From contig OZ246983.1 in the NCBI GenBank assembly GCA_965232595.1, forward strand, positions 1,922,001 to 1,986,000: 64,000 nt of DNA. Direction: 5' to 3'. Numbering within the stretch: position 1 is the first letter of the stretch; every line of letters starts with the position of its first letter. Below are positions 26,141-33,595 of this stretch, in pieces. The position numbers and the translations under genes are program-made. Below the pieces are notes generated by a model. It ran no database searches and was not told the origin of the DNA. It saw only the letters and a program-made list of their open reading frames with translations. Origin of the DNA: SZUA-309 sp965232595 (GTDB lineage: Bacteria > Pseudomonadota > Gammaproteobacteria > Pseudomonadales > Azotimanducaceae).

Positions 26141-27262
26141 TTGACGGCGCCCGCCTATCAGCTTGAAACCGTTTCGGACGAATCCGGTCGCCGGCTGCTG
26201 GTGAACCTGGAAGGCGACTGGCTCTTCGACAACGCCACCGAGGTGGAGTCGTCCCTGCAGGCGCTGGAACCCGCCGGTGTGGCCCAGGTGGAGTTCCGCT
26301 GCGCCGGGCTCGAGCAGATCGATCTGACGGGTGCCTGGTTGCTCTACGGCAAATCGCTGGAGCTCGAAGAGACCGGCTGCCAGACCGAGTTTTCCGGCTT
26401 CAAAGACGTGCACATGAAGTTCCTGAGCCACGTCATCGAGCGGCCGGTCAGCGACGATGAGCCGGAACCCGAAAAACCCGGCGCCTTCATGAGCGTCATG
26501 GCCTTCACCGGGCGTGGCGCCTACGAGTTCGTCCACGAATTGGGCGAGATGACCATGATGACCATCGACGGCTTCCGCCGACCGTCGGTGCTGGCCTATC
26601 GGGAAACGGTCAACCAGCTCATGGATGTGGGGCTGAAGGCCATTCCCATCATCGTGGTGATGTCTTTCCTGATCGGCATCGTGCTGGCCTATCAGGCCCA
26701 GGGCCAGCTGTCCCGACTTGGCGCCGGCGCTTTCACCATCGATCTGGTGGCCATCTCCATACTCCGGGAGATGGGCGTGCTGCTGACGGCCATCATGGTG
26801 GCCGGTCGTTCCGGCAGCGCGTTTGCGGCCTCTCTCGGCTCCATGAAGCTGAACGAAGAAACGGATGCCATGCAGGTGATGGGTCTGTCCGTGAGCGGCA
26901 CGCTCATCCTGCCGCGCATACTGGGCCTGGTGATCGCCGTGCCGATCCTGACCGCGCTCTCGGATCTGGCCGGCATCGCCGGCGCCTGGGCCGTCGGCGT
27001 TGCGCTGCTGGATATCTCCAGCATCGAGTTTTCCACCCGCATCGTCGAGGCGGTCAGCCTGAACACGGTGCTGGTGGGCATCTCCAAGGCGCCGGTGTTC
27101 GCCATATTGATCGGCGCGGTGTCCTGCCTGCGCGGTCTGCAGGTGACCGCCTCGGCAGAAGAGCTCGGCCAGCTCACCACCCGGGCGGTGGTCGAGGCCA
27201 TCTTCCTCGTGATCATCGCCGACGCCATCTTCTCGATCATCTACACGGAGCTGGGTATCTGA
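26141..27262 (+). CDS. MlaE-type lipid ABC transporter permease with N-terminal STAS domain
   Basis: 373 residues from a TTG start preceded by a GAGGGG run. Residues about 1-105 form a STAS-like domain (VNLEGDWLFDNA, LEQIDLTGAWLLY), as in permeases in which an MlaB-like part is fused to MlaE. Residues about 130-373 are the MlaE permease with RPSVLAYRETVNQL, SFLIGIVLAYQAQGQL, SILREMGVLLTAIMVAGR and GSMKLNEETDAMQVMGLS. Inner-membrane component of a phospholipid-trafficking complex between the membranes. Its stop overlaps the start of the ATPase by one base. Confidence 0.9.
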   Translation: MTAPAYQLETVSDESGRRLLVNLEGDWLFDNATEVESSLQALEPAGVAQVEFRCAGLEQIDLTGAWLLYGKSLELEETGCQTEFSGFKDVHMKFLSHVIERPVSDDEPEPEKPGAFMSVMAFTGRGAYEFVHELGEMTMMTIDGFRRPSVLAYRETVNQLMDVGLKAIPIIVVMSFLIGIVLAYQAQGQLSRLGAGAFTIDLVAISILREMGVLLTAIMVAGRSGSAFAASLGSMKLNEETDAMQVMGLSVSGTLILPRILGLVIAVPILTALSDLAGIAGAWAVGVALLDISSIEFSTRIVEAVSLNTVLVGISKAPVFAILIGAVSCLRGLQVTASAEELGQLTTRAVVEAIFLVIIADAIFSIIYTELGI

Positions 27263-28020
27263 TGTCGGCGCCGGCCATATCCGTTCAGGGCCTTGTTAAC
27301 CAGTTTGGTGATCACCGGGTCCACGACGGTCTCGACCTGGAGGTGCGGCGGGGAGAGATTCTCTCCATCGTTGGCGGCTCGGGCTCCGGAAAGTCGGTGC
27401 TGCTCCGCTCCATGCTCGGGCTGCAGGTGCCCAGGGAGGGAACGGTGGAAGTGCTGGGTATGCCCATCGCACCCGGCCTGCCCGTGCCGCACCGCCGTTG
27501 GGGCGTGCTTTTTCAGCGTGGCGCGCTGTTCTCCGGCCTCACGGTGCGGGAAAACGTGGAGCTGCCGATCAGCCTGCACTCGACCATGAGCGCCCAGACC
27601 CGATCGAAGCTGGCCAGCCTGAAGATTCAGATGGCCGGCCTGCCCCTCAACGCGGAGAGCAAAGTCCCTTCCGAACTGTCGGGTGGTATGGTGAAGCGGG
27701 CGGCGCTGGCGAGGGCGCTGGCGCTGGATCCGGAGCTTCTGTTTCTCGACGAGCCGACGGCCGGGCTTGATCCGATCGCCGCGGAAGAGTTCGAGGACGT
27801 CATCCTGTACCTGCGGGAGAGCCTGGATCTGACGGTGGTGATCATCACCCACGACCTCGATACGCTGTATTCCTTGAGCGATCGGGTTGCGGTGCTCGTG
27901 GACAAGAAAGCCCGCACGGGGACGCTGGACGAGGTGGCGAAGATTGACCACCCCTGGGTGTCCAGCTACTTCAACGGCGTTCGGGCGCGCATCATCCGAA
28001 CCGGGGAGACAGTCAATTGA
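27262..28020 (+). CDS. MlaF-type ABC transporter ATPase
   Basis: 252 residues. Walker A GGSGSGKS, Q-loop FQRGALFSGLTV, signature LSGGM, Walker B LLFLDEPTAGLDP and the H-loop VIITHDL are all intact, so it should hydrolyse ATP to drive lipid transport through the adjacent permease. The ATG at 27262 overlaps the permease stop and the gene's TGA overlaps the TTG of the next gene, so this is one translationally coupled operon. Confidence 0.92.
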   Translation: MSAPAISVQGLVNQFGDHRVHDGLDLEVRRGEILSIVGGSGSGKSVLLRSMLGLQVPREGTVEVLGMPIAPGLPVPHRRWGVLFQRGALFSGLTVRENVELPISLHSTMSAQTRSKLASLKIQMAGLPLNAESKVPSELSGGMVKRAALARALALDPELLFLDEPTAGLDPIAAEEFEDVILYLRESLDLTVVIITHDLDTLYSLSDRVAVLVDKKARTGTLDEVAKIDHPWVSSYFNGVRARIIRTGETVN

Positions 28021-28943
28021 ACCCTCATACCAACTTCGTGGCGGTGGGCCTGTTTCTGCTCTTCGGCAGCATCGCCCTGGTCGGGCTGGTGATGTGGCTG
28101 GGCAAAGCCGGGGATACCACCCCGACCGCAGGCTACGTGGTGCAGATCGACGGCAACGTGAACGGTCTCTCCAACGGCAGCATCGTCCGCTACCTGGGTG
28201 TAAACGTCGGCTCCGTCGTGGACATCGTCCTGCACACGGACGGCGCGGAGCCGATCGTGGAAGTCTGGATCAGGATCCAGGAAGGGCTTCCCATCGGTGA
28301 GGCAACCTACGCCACGCTGGTGGCGCAAGGTGTAACAGGCATCGCCAACGTCGACCTCGCCAACGATCTGGGCTCGGCACGGCCGCAGGTGATGCACGCC
28401 TCGGGCGTTCCGATAATACCGTTCCGCGCCAGCGGGCTGTCCGCCCTGCTGTCCGGCGGCGGCGATCTGACGGTTGGCGCGCAGCGATTGATCACCCGGC
28501 TCAACGCCTGGGCCGGCGAGGAGAACCGGGCGCGTGTCGAGGAGATTCTCGAGAACCTGGCGGTGCTTTCCGAGGCCCTGGCGAAAGAAGGCGAGGAAAT
28601 CCCCGAGCTGGTGGACTCGCTGAAACGAACCATGGCAAGCCTGGAGCGAACGGCGGTGGGTCTCGAAGGTGTGGTCGCGGAGGATTGGCCGGTGATCGCC
28701 GAGGATCTGAAAGCGACCAGCGCCAACCTGTCGGCGGCATCCGCCCGGGTGGATGGCTGGCTGGAGCGGAACGAAGAGAGCGTCGACCGGCTGCTCGGCG
28801 AAGGCCTGGACGACGTGACCGGTCTGGTTGCCGATCTGCGGCAGGCGGCCGAGCAGCTGAACCGGCTGAGCACGCGGCTGCGGGAGGATCCGTCCCGGCT
28901 GATCTACCGACAGGCGCAGGACCCGGTGGTGGCTGAACCCTGA
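28017..28943 (+). CDS. MlaD-type MCE domain substrate-binding protein
   Basis: 308 residues starting at a TTG that overlaps the ATPase stop. One N-terminal transmembrane helix (VGLFLLFGSIALVGLVMWL) anchors it in the inner membrane; residues about 38-115 form the MCE domain (YVVQIDGNVNGLSNGSIVRYLG). The C-terminal half is helical and coiled-coil-like (LEEILEN, LKRTMASLERT), longer than the MlaD of E. coli. It probably carries lipids across the periplasm and hands them to the outer membrane through the lipoprotein that follows. Confidence 0.9.
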   Translation: MNPHTNFVAVGLFLLFGSIALVGLVMWLGKAGDTTPTAGYVVQIDGNVNGLSNGSIVRYLGVNVGSVVDIVLHTDGAEPIVEVWIRIQEGLPIGEATYATLVAQGVTGIANVDLANDLGSARPQVMHASGVPIIPFRASGLSALLSGGGDLTVGAQRLITRLNAWAGEENRARVEEILENLAVLSEALAKEGEEIPELVDSLKRTMASLERTAVGLEGVVAEDWPVIAEDLKATSANLSAASARVDGWLERNEESVDRLLGEGLDDVTGLVADLRQAAEQLNRLSTRLREDPSRLIYRQAQDPVVAEP

Positions 28944-28966
28944 TGAGAACCGGACGAGGTAGAGCG

Positions 28967-29494
28967 ATGAAACTGCTTCCCACCTTCCTGCTGCTGGCAC
29001 TGCCGCTGGCAGGCTGCATGCCGGACCTCAAATCCGACCTGCCGCCGGATCGGGTCTACTGGCTGGAAGTGCCCGAGGTGACCGATCCGCCTGCGGTAGA
29101 TCTGATCGTGGCGGTAGTGCCCGGGCTCGACTCGGACCGGATCTGGTTGCTCGAGCAGGATCAGCGGCTCAACTACTACGCGGGTGCCTACTGGCCGGAC
29201 AACCTGAGGCCGCTGCTCGCGAGCCTGCTCGAACGGGCGCTGGATCCGCAGCGATCGGCTGGAGAGGTGCGGGTGCTGATCGAGAGGTTCTTCGCCGTCG
29301 ATGTGGGAGATGGGGTTCCACCGGAGGTGACGGTGCGGGCGCTGCTGGAAAGTGAGAGCGGACGGTGCCGGTTCGAGCGGGTAGAGACGCTGGCGGACGC
29401 CCGCCTGCGCAGCGTGGTGGCGGGTCACCAGCAGGCCCTCGACCGGCTGGCAGCGGCCCTCGCTGAATTTGCGCGAACGGGCCGCTGCCCCTGA
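28967..29494 (+). CDS. ABC transport auxiliary lipoprotein (PqiC/MCE-associated type)
   Basis: 175 residues from the ATG at 28967, with GAGG seven bases upstream; another ATG at 28943 overlaps the MCE gene stop but gives a longer, charged leader. Signal peptide with lipobox LAGC, so it is a lipoprotein. The body is typical of the ABC-type transport auxiliary lipoprotein family, associated with MCE transporters and likely on the inner face of the outer membrane. It closes the four-gene lipid transport operon, which ends in the hairpin directly downstream. Confidence 0.82.
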   Translation: MKLLPTFLLLALPLAGCMPDLKSDLPPDRVYWLEVPEVTDPPAVDLIVAVVPGLDSDRIWLLEQDQRLNYYAGAYWPDNLRPLLASLLERALDPQRSAGEVRVLIERFFAVDVGDGVPPEVTVRALLESESGRCRFERVETLADARLRSVVAGHQQALDRLAAALAEFARTGRCP

Positions 29495-29496
29495 GG

Positions 29497-29513
29497 CCTC
29501 CGCCGGGCGGAGG
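29497..29513. terminator. Hairpin between convergent lipid-transport and CsgG-like genes
   Basis: CCTCCGC, loop CGG, GCGGAGG: a perfect 7-bp GC stem three bases after the lipoprotein stop and four before the CsgG-like stop. It could end both converging transcripts. Only short T or A stretches flank it. Confidence 0.5.
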
Positions 29514-29517
29514 AATT

Positions 29518-30516
29518 CTAAAGGTGGACGAAGTCGCCGCGCTTGACCCGGGTGCCTTCCACCAGCACCGCCCGGGCGAACTTCTCGCTCACCTCGACGA
29601 TCTCCACCTTCGCCACCTCCCGTTCGATGGTATCGAGCAGGAGCCCGGTGGCGGGATCGATCAGGGTTCGAACCACGGTCGAGACCTTGAGCTTGTCGCC
29701 GAGGCGCACGCCGCTGGCACTGTCAGCGTTCAGCCACACCTCGTTGGCGTCTGAGCTGGCAATCTGGAAGCGACGCTCGGTGGTGCGCTCCAGATCCTCG
29801 GCGATGAGCAGCACGGCCTGGCCGAGCGCGTTGCGCGAGGCAATTCCCAGCGGTGACTTGGCGAAGGTGTCGCCACCCAGGCTGGCCTTCTTGTAGTCGA
29901 GGCCAATGGTCCAGCCGCCGGTTTTGGAATCCGCAGTCACCCGATGCGAGAACTTCACCTGGCCGGTGGTGGCGTCGATCACGCTGACGTCCAGGCCAAC
30001 ATGCGCCTTGCTGCCGTTCCGACCCAGGCGCAAGCCGAGCGGGGTCTTCGGCAGCGCCATGCCCAGGGTCAGGCCGCCGCCCTGCTTGTTCGGATCGAAC
30101 TCGGTGATCGTGCCTTTGATGATCACCTCAGCACCGACCAGCCGGCCGGCGCCGGGCGCCGTGTCCCGGTTTACCACGCCAGCCAGGCCGAGCTCCTGCT
30201 CGCGCAGGATGTCCGTCAGGCCGGTCCGGTCCAGGACCACGAAGCAGTCCGTGGCGTTCAGGCTAGTGGCGAGCTGTGCCGCGAGGCCATCACCGACGTT
30301 GAAGCCTTCGAAGGAAGCCATCTTGCCGGTCGCGTAGAAACCGTAGACGGCGACCCGAGGCTTCAGGCCCTTGCATCTCAGGCTAGCAAGGGCCTGCTCC
30401 ATCTCCTCGGCGGTGGGTTGCTTGGCTTTCTTCGGCTTCGCTTCCGCGCCGGCGTAAACCAGGGTAGCGGCGAGGCCGATGAGGGCGAGCAGGACGAGTT
30501 TTCTGGTTCGGGTCAT
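29518..30516 (-). CDS. CsgG/HfaB-like outer-membrane export channel protein
   Basis: 332 residues from the ATG at 30516 (MTRTRKLVLLALIG). The CsgG fold is seen in VAVYGFYATG, CFVVLDRTGLTDILREQELGL and VIIKGTITEFDP, followed by GLDVSVIDATTGQVKFSHRV. Known CsgG proteins are outer-membrane lipoproteins that form nonameric pores for curli subunits; HfaB is the holdfast-anchor equivalent in Caulobacter. Here the signal peptide (LVYAGAEA) has no lipobox cysteine. Two small exported proteins lie directly upstream and a secreted repeat protein above them, so it is probably their export pore. The start is a choice between 30516 and 30555. Confidence 0.85.
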   Translation of the reverse strand: MTRTRKLVLLALIGLAATLVYAGAEAKPKKAKQPTAEEMEQALASLRCKGLKPRVAVYGFYATGKMASFEGFNVGDGLAAQLATSLNATDCFVVLDRTGLTDILREQELGLAGVVNRDTAPGAGRLVGAEVIIKGTITEFDPNKQGGGLTLGMALPKTPLGLRLGRNGSKAHVGLDVSVIDATTGQVKFSHRVTADSKTGGWTIGLDYKKASLGGDTFAKSPLGIASRNALGQAVLLIAEDLERTTERRFQIASSDANEVWLNADSASGVRLGDKLKVSTVVRTLIDPATGLLLDTIEREVAKVEIVEVSEKFARAVLVEGTRVKRGDFVHL

Positions 30517-30580
30517 GGTCAGTCTCTCAATGCTGATCGATGGGCTTTGACTCATGGGTCACGGTCAGCCCGAATCAGGT

Positions 30581-30958
30581 TCACTGCGATTTCTCTTCCT
30601 GCGTCGAATCTGCCTCTGGCTCTGCCTCGGCGGCGGCCTCCGCTGCAGCCGCTTTGTCCAGCAGCGATTCCAGGTAGCGGATCTGCACGCCTTCCAGCCG
30701 CGGCGTGACGCCGATCGGGTACAGGTAGTAGAGCTGGCCGCGTTCGAGCGGCAGGCTCCTGAGCGAGTACTCGGCCATCAGCCGCTGGATCGCCGGATCG
30801 AAGCGATCCTCCGCCCGGATCACGAAGCCCGGGTGCCAGGCGATGGCGGCGCTGGCCGGAGCCGATGCCTGCAGCGGGCCGCCGTAGGGTCCGATCAGAA
30901 AGAGGGCGCTGAGCACAGCAGTAGCCAGTGCCTGGGTCAGGTAGCTGCGAATCTTCAT
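30581..30958 (-). CDS. Small exported protein, CsgG-cluster
   Basis: 125 residues from the ATG at 30958, which overlaps the stop of the upstream 149-residue gene (ATGA). Signal peptide or N-terminal membrane segment MKIRSYLTQALATAV to about LIGPYG. The middle (HPGFVIRAEDRFDPAIQRLMAEYSL) is folded-looking; the tail is rich in Ala and Glu (AAAAEAAAEAEPEAD). No family recognised. Position between the presumed subunit genes and the channel suggests an export accessory, comparable in place but not in sequence to CsgE or CsgF. Confidence 0.72.
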   Translation of the reverse strand: MKIRSYLTQALATAVLSALFLIGPYGGPLQASAPASAAIAWHPGFVIRAEDRFDPAIQRLMAEYSLRSLPLERGQLYYLYPIGVTPRLEGVQIRYLESLLDKAAAAEAAAEAEPEADSTQEEKSQ

Positions 30959-31404
30959 GGCTGGCCTCCGTTGACGGTCACCATGTCGCCGCCGGCTGAT
31001 ACGTTGGTGCCGGTGACGTCGCCCGAGTTGTTGCCGCAGATCACCACGGTGTTGCCGCCGTTGTTTTCCACGTCCACGTCGAGGCAACGGAACTGCTGCT
31101 CGAATCGGGCCAGTTGGTTGTTGGTCTGCACGCGCAAGGCGCTCACGGTGGGGCTGTCCACGTGGCGGCCCGGGCTCTGGGTGATCAGGCGCGGCGCGCC
31201 GGCTCTGGCGGCGTTGTCGCGCTGAGCGCGGTCCCGCTCAATGCGCATGCGCATCTCGTACATGCGTTGCAGCAGCGCCTTGTCCGGATCCTGAGCCTTT
31301 CTGGCAGCCGTGTCGGCGTGGCCATCAACGGCAGCGGTAACGCAGAACAGAAACAGGGCAATGGCGATGGCGGAGAGGAGATTGAAGTCAGATTGCCGCT
31401 TCAT
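30955..31404 (-). CDS. Small exported protein with Asn/Gly-rich C-terminus
   Basis: 149 residues. Signal peptide or membrane anchor in residues 8-27 (LLSAIAIALFLFCVTAAVDG), then a charged helical part (MYEMRMRIERDRAQRDNAA), and a tail from about 105 with CLDVDVENNGG, VVICGNNSGDVTG and SAGGDMVTVNGG, a short beta-repeat pattern with two Cys 15 residues apart. Such Asn/Gly beta repeats are common in surface-fibre subunits and nucleators; HfaA in Caulobacter is a small partner of a CsgG homologue, but I cannot show homology. The gene is coupled to the 125-residue gene by a 4-base overlap. Confidence 0.7.
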   Translation of the reverse strand: MKRQSDFNLLSAIAIALFLFCVTAAVDGHADTAARKAQDPDKALLQRMYEMRMRIERDRAQRDNAARAGAPRLITQSPGRHVDSPTVSALRVQTNNQLARFEQQFRCLDVDVENNGGNTVVICGNNSGDVTGTNVSAGGDMVTVNGGQP

Positions 31405-31453
31405 GAGTGTTCTCCCTGAAATAGTGAGTGTGATGAGTGGTGCTGGTGGGCCG

Positions 31454-31510
31454 AAAAAAGGGGGCGGATGCCCCCTTTCCCAGGTCGACGCGCCGCCGCG
31501 GGGCGGCGCG
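31454..31510 (-). terminator. Rho-independent terminator after the repeat-protein gene
   Basis: On the minus strand, 10 nt after the stop, comes a very stable GC hairpin (GCGCCGCC, 4-base loop, GGCGGCGC; 31489-31510). It is followed by a second stem GGGGGC / ATCC / GCCCCC (31460-31475) and six T residues (31454-31459). The second is a textbook terminator. It would make the repeat-protein mRNA largely monocistronic and expose the next genes to read-through or an unseen promoter. Confidence 0.8.
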
Positions 31511-31520
31511 GGACTCGAGC

Positions 31521-32375
31521 TCAGCGGATGACCGAGCTCATGGGATCCGCGATGGAGTTCGCGGCATCGCCTGCCTGGTCTACGGAGGCACCGGACTGCT
31601 GACCGACGCTACCGCTCACACCAGCCGTGGTGTTGCCGATCGGCGAGCCGAAGATGCCCTTCGGGCCCATGTCACCACCCGCGAAGGTGTTGGCCTGGGA
31701 GATCGGCGCGGTGCTGTGACCCTGGATGAACACGTTGTTCTGCGGCAGCTGGTTGATGTTCTCGTTGACGAGAGCCGGGCCGTAGTAAACCGTCTCTTCG
31801 TTACCAGCGCTCACCAGGTTGGTACCGCCTTCTACGCCTACAGAGTGGCCGCTCGCTGCGCCGTAGACCTGGGTGTCAGCCTGGTGGCCGGCATCCTGAT
31901 CCTGGAACTTGTGCGACGTCATGGTCGGCGTAGCCAGCAGGAAGTCGAGGGCGACATCGTTGTCTTCAGACGTGGTGACGTCGTTGTCTTCCTGATGGGT
32001 GTAGTCGTTGTCCTCGGTGACCGTAGAGGTGTAGTCATCGTCAGAGCTGTAGTGCGAGTCGTTGTCTTCGCTGGTACGCACAGACGAGATCCAGTCGTTG
32101 TCTTCGGTAACCGTAGACGTGAAGTCATCGTCGGAGCTGTAGCTCGAGTCGTTGTCTTCGCTGGTGCGGACTGAAGAGATCCAGTCGTTGTCCTGCGTTT
32201 CGGTCCGGGTGGACGTGGTTTCAACGGAAGACTGGCTGTTGAAAGAGTCGGCGATGCTGATCGCGTCGTCGTCAGATACAGCCGTGTACCAGGAATCGTA
32301 GGGGCCTGCAGCGGCGGAGCTGGCAGCAATCACGCCGGCGAGAACCAGGGTCAGTTTGAAAGGGGCCTTTTTCAT
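31521..32375 (-). CDS. Secreted Asp/Ser/Thr-rich tandem-repeat protein, candidate fibre subunit
   Basis: 284 residues. Signal peptide MKKAPFKLTLVLAGVIAASS, cut near AAAGP. Residues 61-90 and 91-120 are a near-perfect 30-residue tandem repeat (start [QE]DNDWISSVRTSEDND, end FTSTVT or YTSTVT), with a shorter third partial copy to about 140. The repeats are very acidic (DND, SDDD). The C-terminal half is Gly/Asn/Gln/Ser-rich (PQNNVFIQG, NTTAGVSGSVGQQSG). No known domain recognised. It has its own promoter-like motif and terminator, as expected for an abundant surface subunit, and lies upstream of the CsgG-like channel gene. Confidence 0.75.
   Translation of the reverse strand: MKKAPFKLTLVLAGVIAASSAAAGPYDSWYTAVSDDDAISIADSFNSQSSVETTSTRTETQDNDWISSVRTSEDNDSSYSSDDDFTSTVTEDNDWISSVRTSEDNDSHYSSDDDYTSTVTEDNDYTHQEDNDVTTSEDNDVALDFLLATPTMTSHKFQDQDAGHQADTQVYGAASGHSVGVEGGTNLVSAGNEETVYYGPALVNENINQLPQNNVFIQGHSTAPISQANTFAGGDMGPKGIFGSPIGNTTAGVSGSVGQQSGASVDQAGDAANSIADPMSSVIR
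32016..32195 (-). repeat. Two 90-bp tandem repeats inside the secreted-protein gene
   Basis: Codons 61-90 (32195-32106) and 91-120 (32105-32016) are near-identical at the protein level: four differences (Q/E at the first position, S/H and F/Y inside, the rest the same). At the DNA level they are also similar but not identical, with several silent differences, so this is an old or diverging duplication rather than a fresh slip. Confidence 0.85.
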
Positions 32376-32447
32376 TGGGTCTCTCCTCGAGAGGTCGTTT
32401 GGGTCGGTTTCGGCGAGTCCGGCGGTTGCCGTCGTCTGCCTTACCGA

Positions 32448-32479
32448 TTGAGTAACGACCTCGAAAGAAGAGGTTCAAA
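32448..32479 (-). promoter_or_regulatory. ECF-type promoter-like motif of the repeat-protein gene
   Basis: On the minus strand TTTGAACCT (32471-32479) is followed after 17 bases by ACTCAA (32448-32453), preceded by GTT. The same two blocks with the same spacing lie in front of the ECF sigma operon (39656-39687). The predicted transcription start lies about 65 bases before the ATG at 32375. GAACC-type -35 elements are typical of ECF sigma factors. The ribosome site GGAGAG is just upstream of the ATG. Confidence 0.65.
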
Positions 32480-32501
32480 GAAAAGTGGAAGTTTTTTCAG
32501 A

Positions 32502-33584
32502 TCACTCGGGAACGCCGTCGCCGTAGACGTTAATCGCCCGGTTGAATGGCGCCTCGCCCGCTTCATCGTAGCCGGAGCGGGCGATCTCGTCGGCCTGCCA
32601 GAGCAGGGCAGCGTCCGGGTGGGACAACAGTGCCCGGACGGCGTCCCGGGACTCGGCATCCAGATCGGCGAATGCCGCTCTGAGCTGTTCCAGGCAGTAA
32701 ACGCGATATCGCGACACCGGCAGCTGGACGTAATGGCAGCCCTGCACCGTCATCTCGAAGTGGTGGGCATCACGGGCGTAAGCGCTGGCGTTCTCGGCGA
32801 GCTGGACCAGATGGGTTTCGCAGATCTCTTTCAGCAGGGCCTCCGCGTCCTCCGGCACCCGATCGAGGAATACCGGTTCCGGGGCGCTCTGTCCGGCATT
32901 CCAGACCCTGGACAGCCAATCGAACACGGCCGGTGCTTCATTGCGCATGATCTCAGCCGGCGTCGGATCCTGGCCGAAGTGCCGCAGCATGGGTCCCATC
33001 AGGCCGAAGTCGGCCAGGCTGGGGGCATTGCCGAGCAGGTAGGGTCGGGACTCGAGCATGCTGGTCATGCCAGCCAGCGCGGCGCGATAACCCGCCTCCA
33101 CGTGAGCACGGGTTTCCGGGCGCACACCGTCTTTCAGAACGAAACCTGTTCGCTGCCGGCGGCTGATCACCCGCAGCTTCCAGGCTCGCGGCAGGCGCAG
33201 GTGGCCGGCCACCTCGTCGACCAGGATGCGCGAGAGCAGGGCCCGGTCGTGCTCGTAGCTCCAGCGGTAGTGCATGGCCGGGCGCCAGAGCCACTCGTCG
33301 GCGTAGTCTTCAATGAGCCGGGCGATGAAGCCGACCACCGGGTCGGCGGGCATCACCGGCCGGGACGGATGCTCGCGCTCGAGCTGCAGGATCATCGGCG
33401 TGCTGTCCGACATCCAGCGGCCGTCGTCCCGCTCTACGATGGGCACCTGGATCGCGCCCACCTGCTCGCGGATTCGCTTCGCCTCGGCGTAGGGCGGGCG
33501 CATCTCGTAGTCGATGCCTTTGTAGCGGAGGTAAGCCTCCAGCTTGCCGGTGTAGTAGGAAACGGATACGCCCCAGACGATCAT
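32502..33584 (-). CDS. Glutathione S-transferase N-terminal domain protein, long
   Basis: 360 residues; the first 85 have the thioredoxin-like GST domain (VSYYTGKLEAYLRYKGIDYEM, GAIQVPIVERDDG, DSTPMILQLE), where the usual Ser/Tyr-Pro start is SVSYYT. The helical C-terminal domain contains PYLLGNAPSLADFGLMGP. A tail of about 110 residues beyond a normal GST is present and unexplained. The start is 11 bases from the stop of the exported-protein gene, so the gene sits at the end of the sigma/subtilase operon. Substrate unknown. Confidence 0.82.
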   Translation of the reverse strand: MIVWGVSVSYYTGKLEAYLRYKGIDYEMRPPYAEAKRIREQVGAIQVPIVERDDGRWMSDSTPMILQLEREHPSRPVMPADPVVGFIARLIEDYADEWLWRPAMHYRWSYEHDRALLSRILVDEVAGHLRLPRAWKLRVISRRQRTGFVLKDGVRPETRAHVEAGYRAALAGMTSMLESRPYLLGNAPSLADFGLMGPMLRHFGQDPTPAEIMRNEAPAVFDWLSRVWNAGQSAPEPVFLDRVPEDAEALLKEICETHLVQLAENASAYARDAHHFEMTVQGCHYVQLPVSRYRVYCLEQLRAAFADLDAESRDAVRALLSHPDAALLWQADEIARSGYDEAGEAPFNRAINVYGDGVPE

Positions 33585-33595
33585 CGCTGATCGCT

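Noticed and set aside
32016..32195. The 90-bp repeats as a possible CRISPR or mobile element
   Set aside because: They are in-frame, code for the same 30-residue protein unit, have no spacers and no inverted ends.
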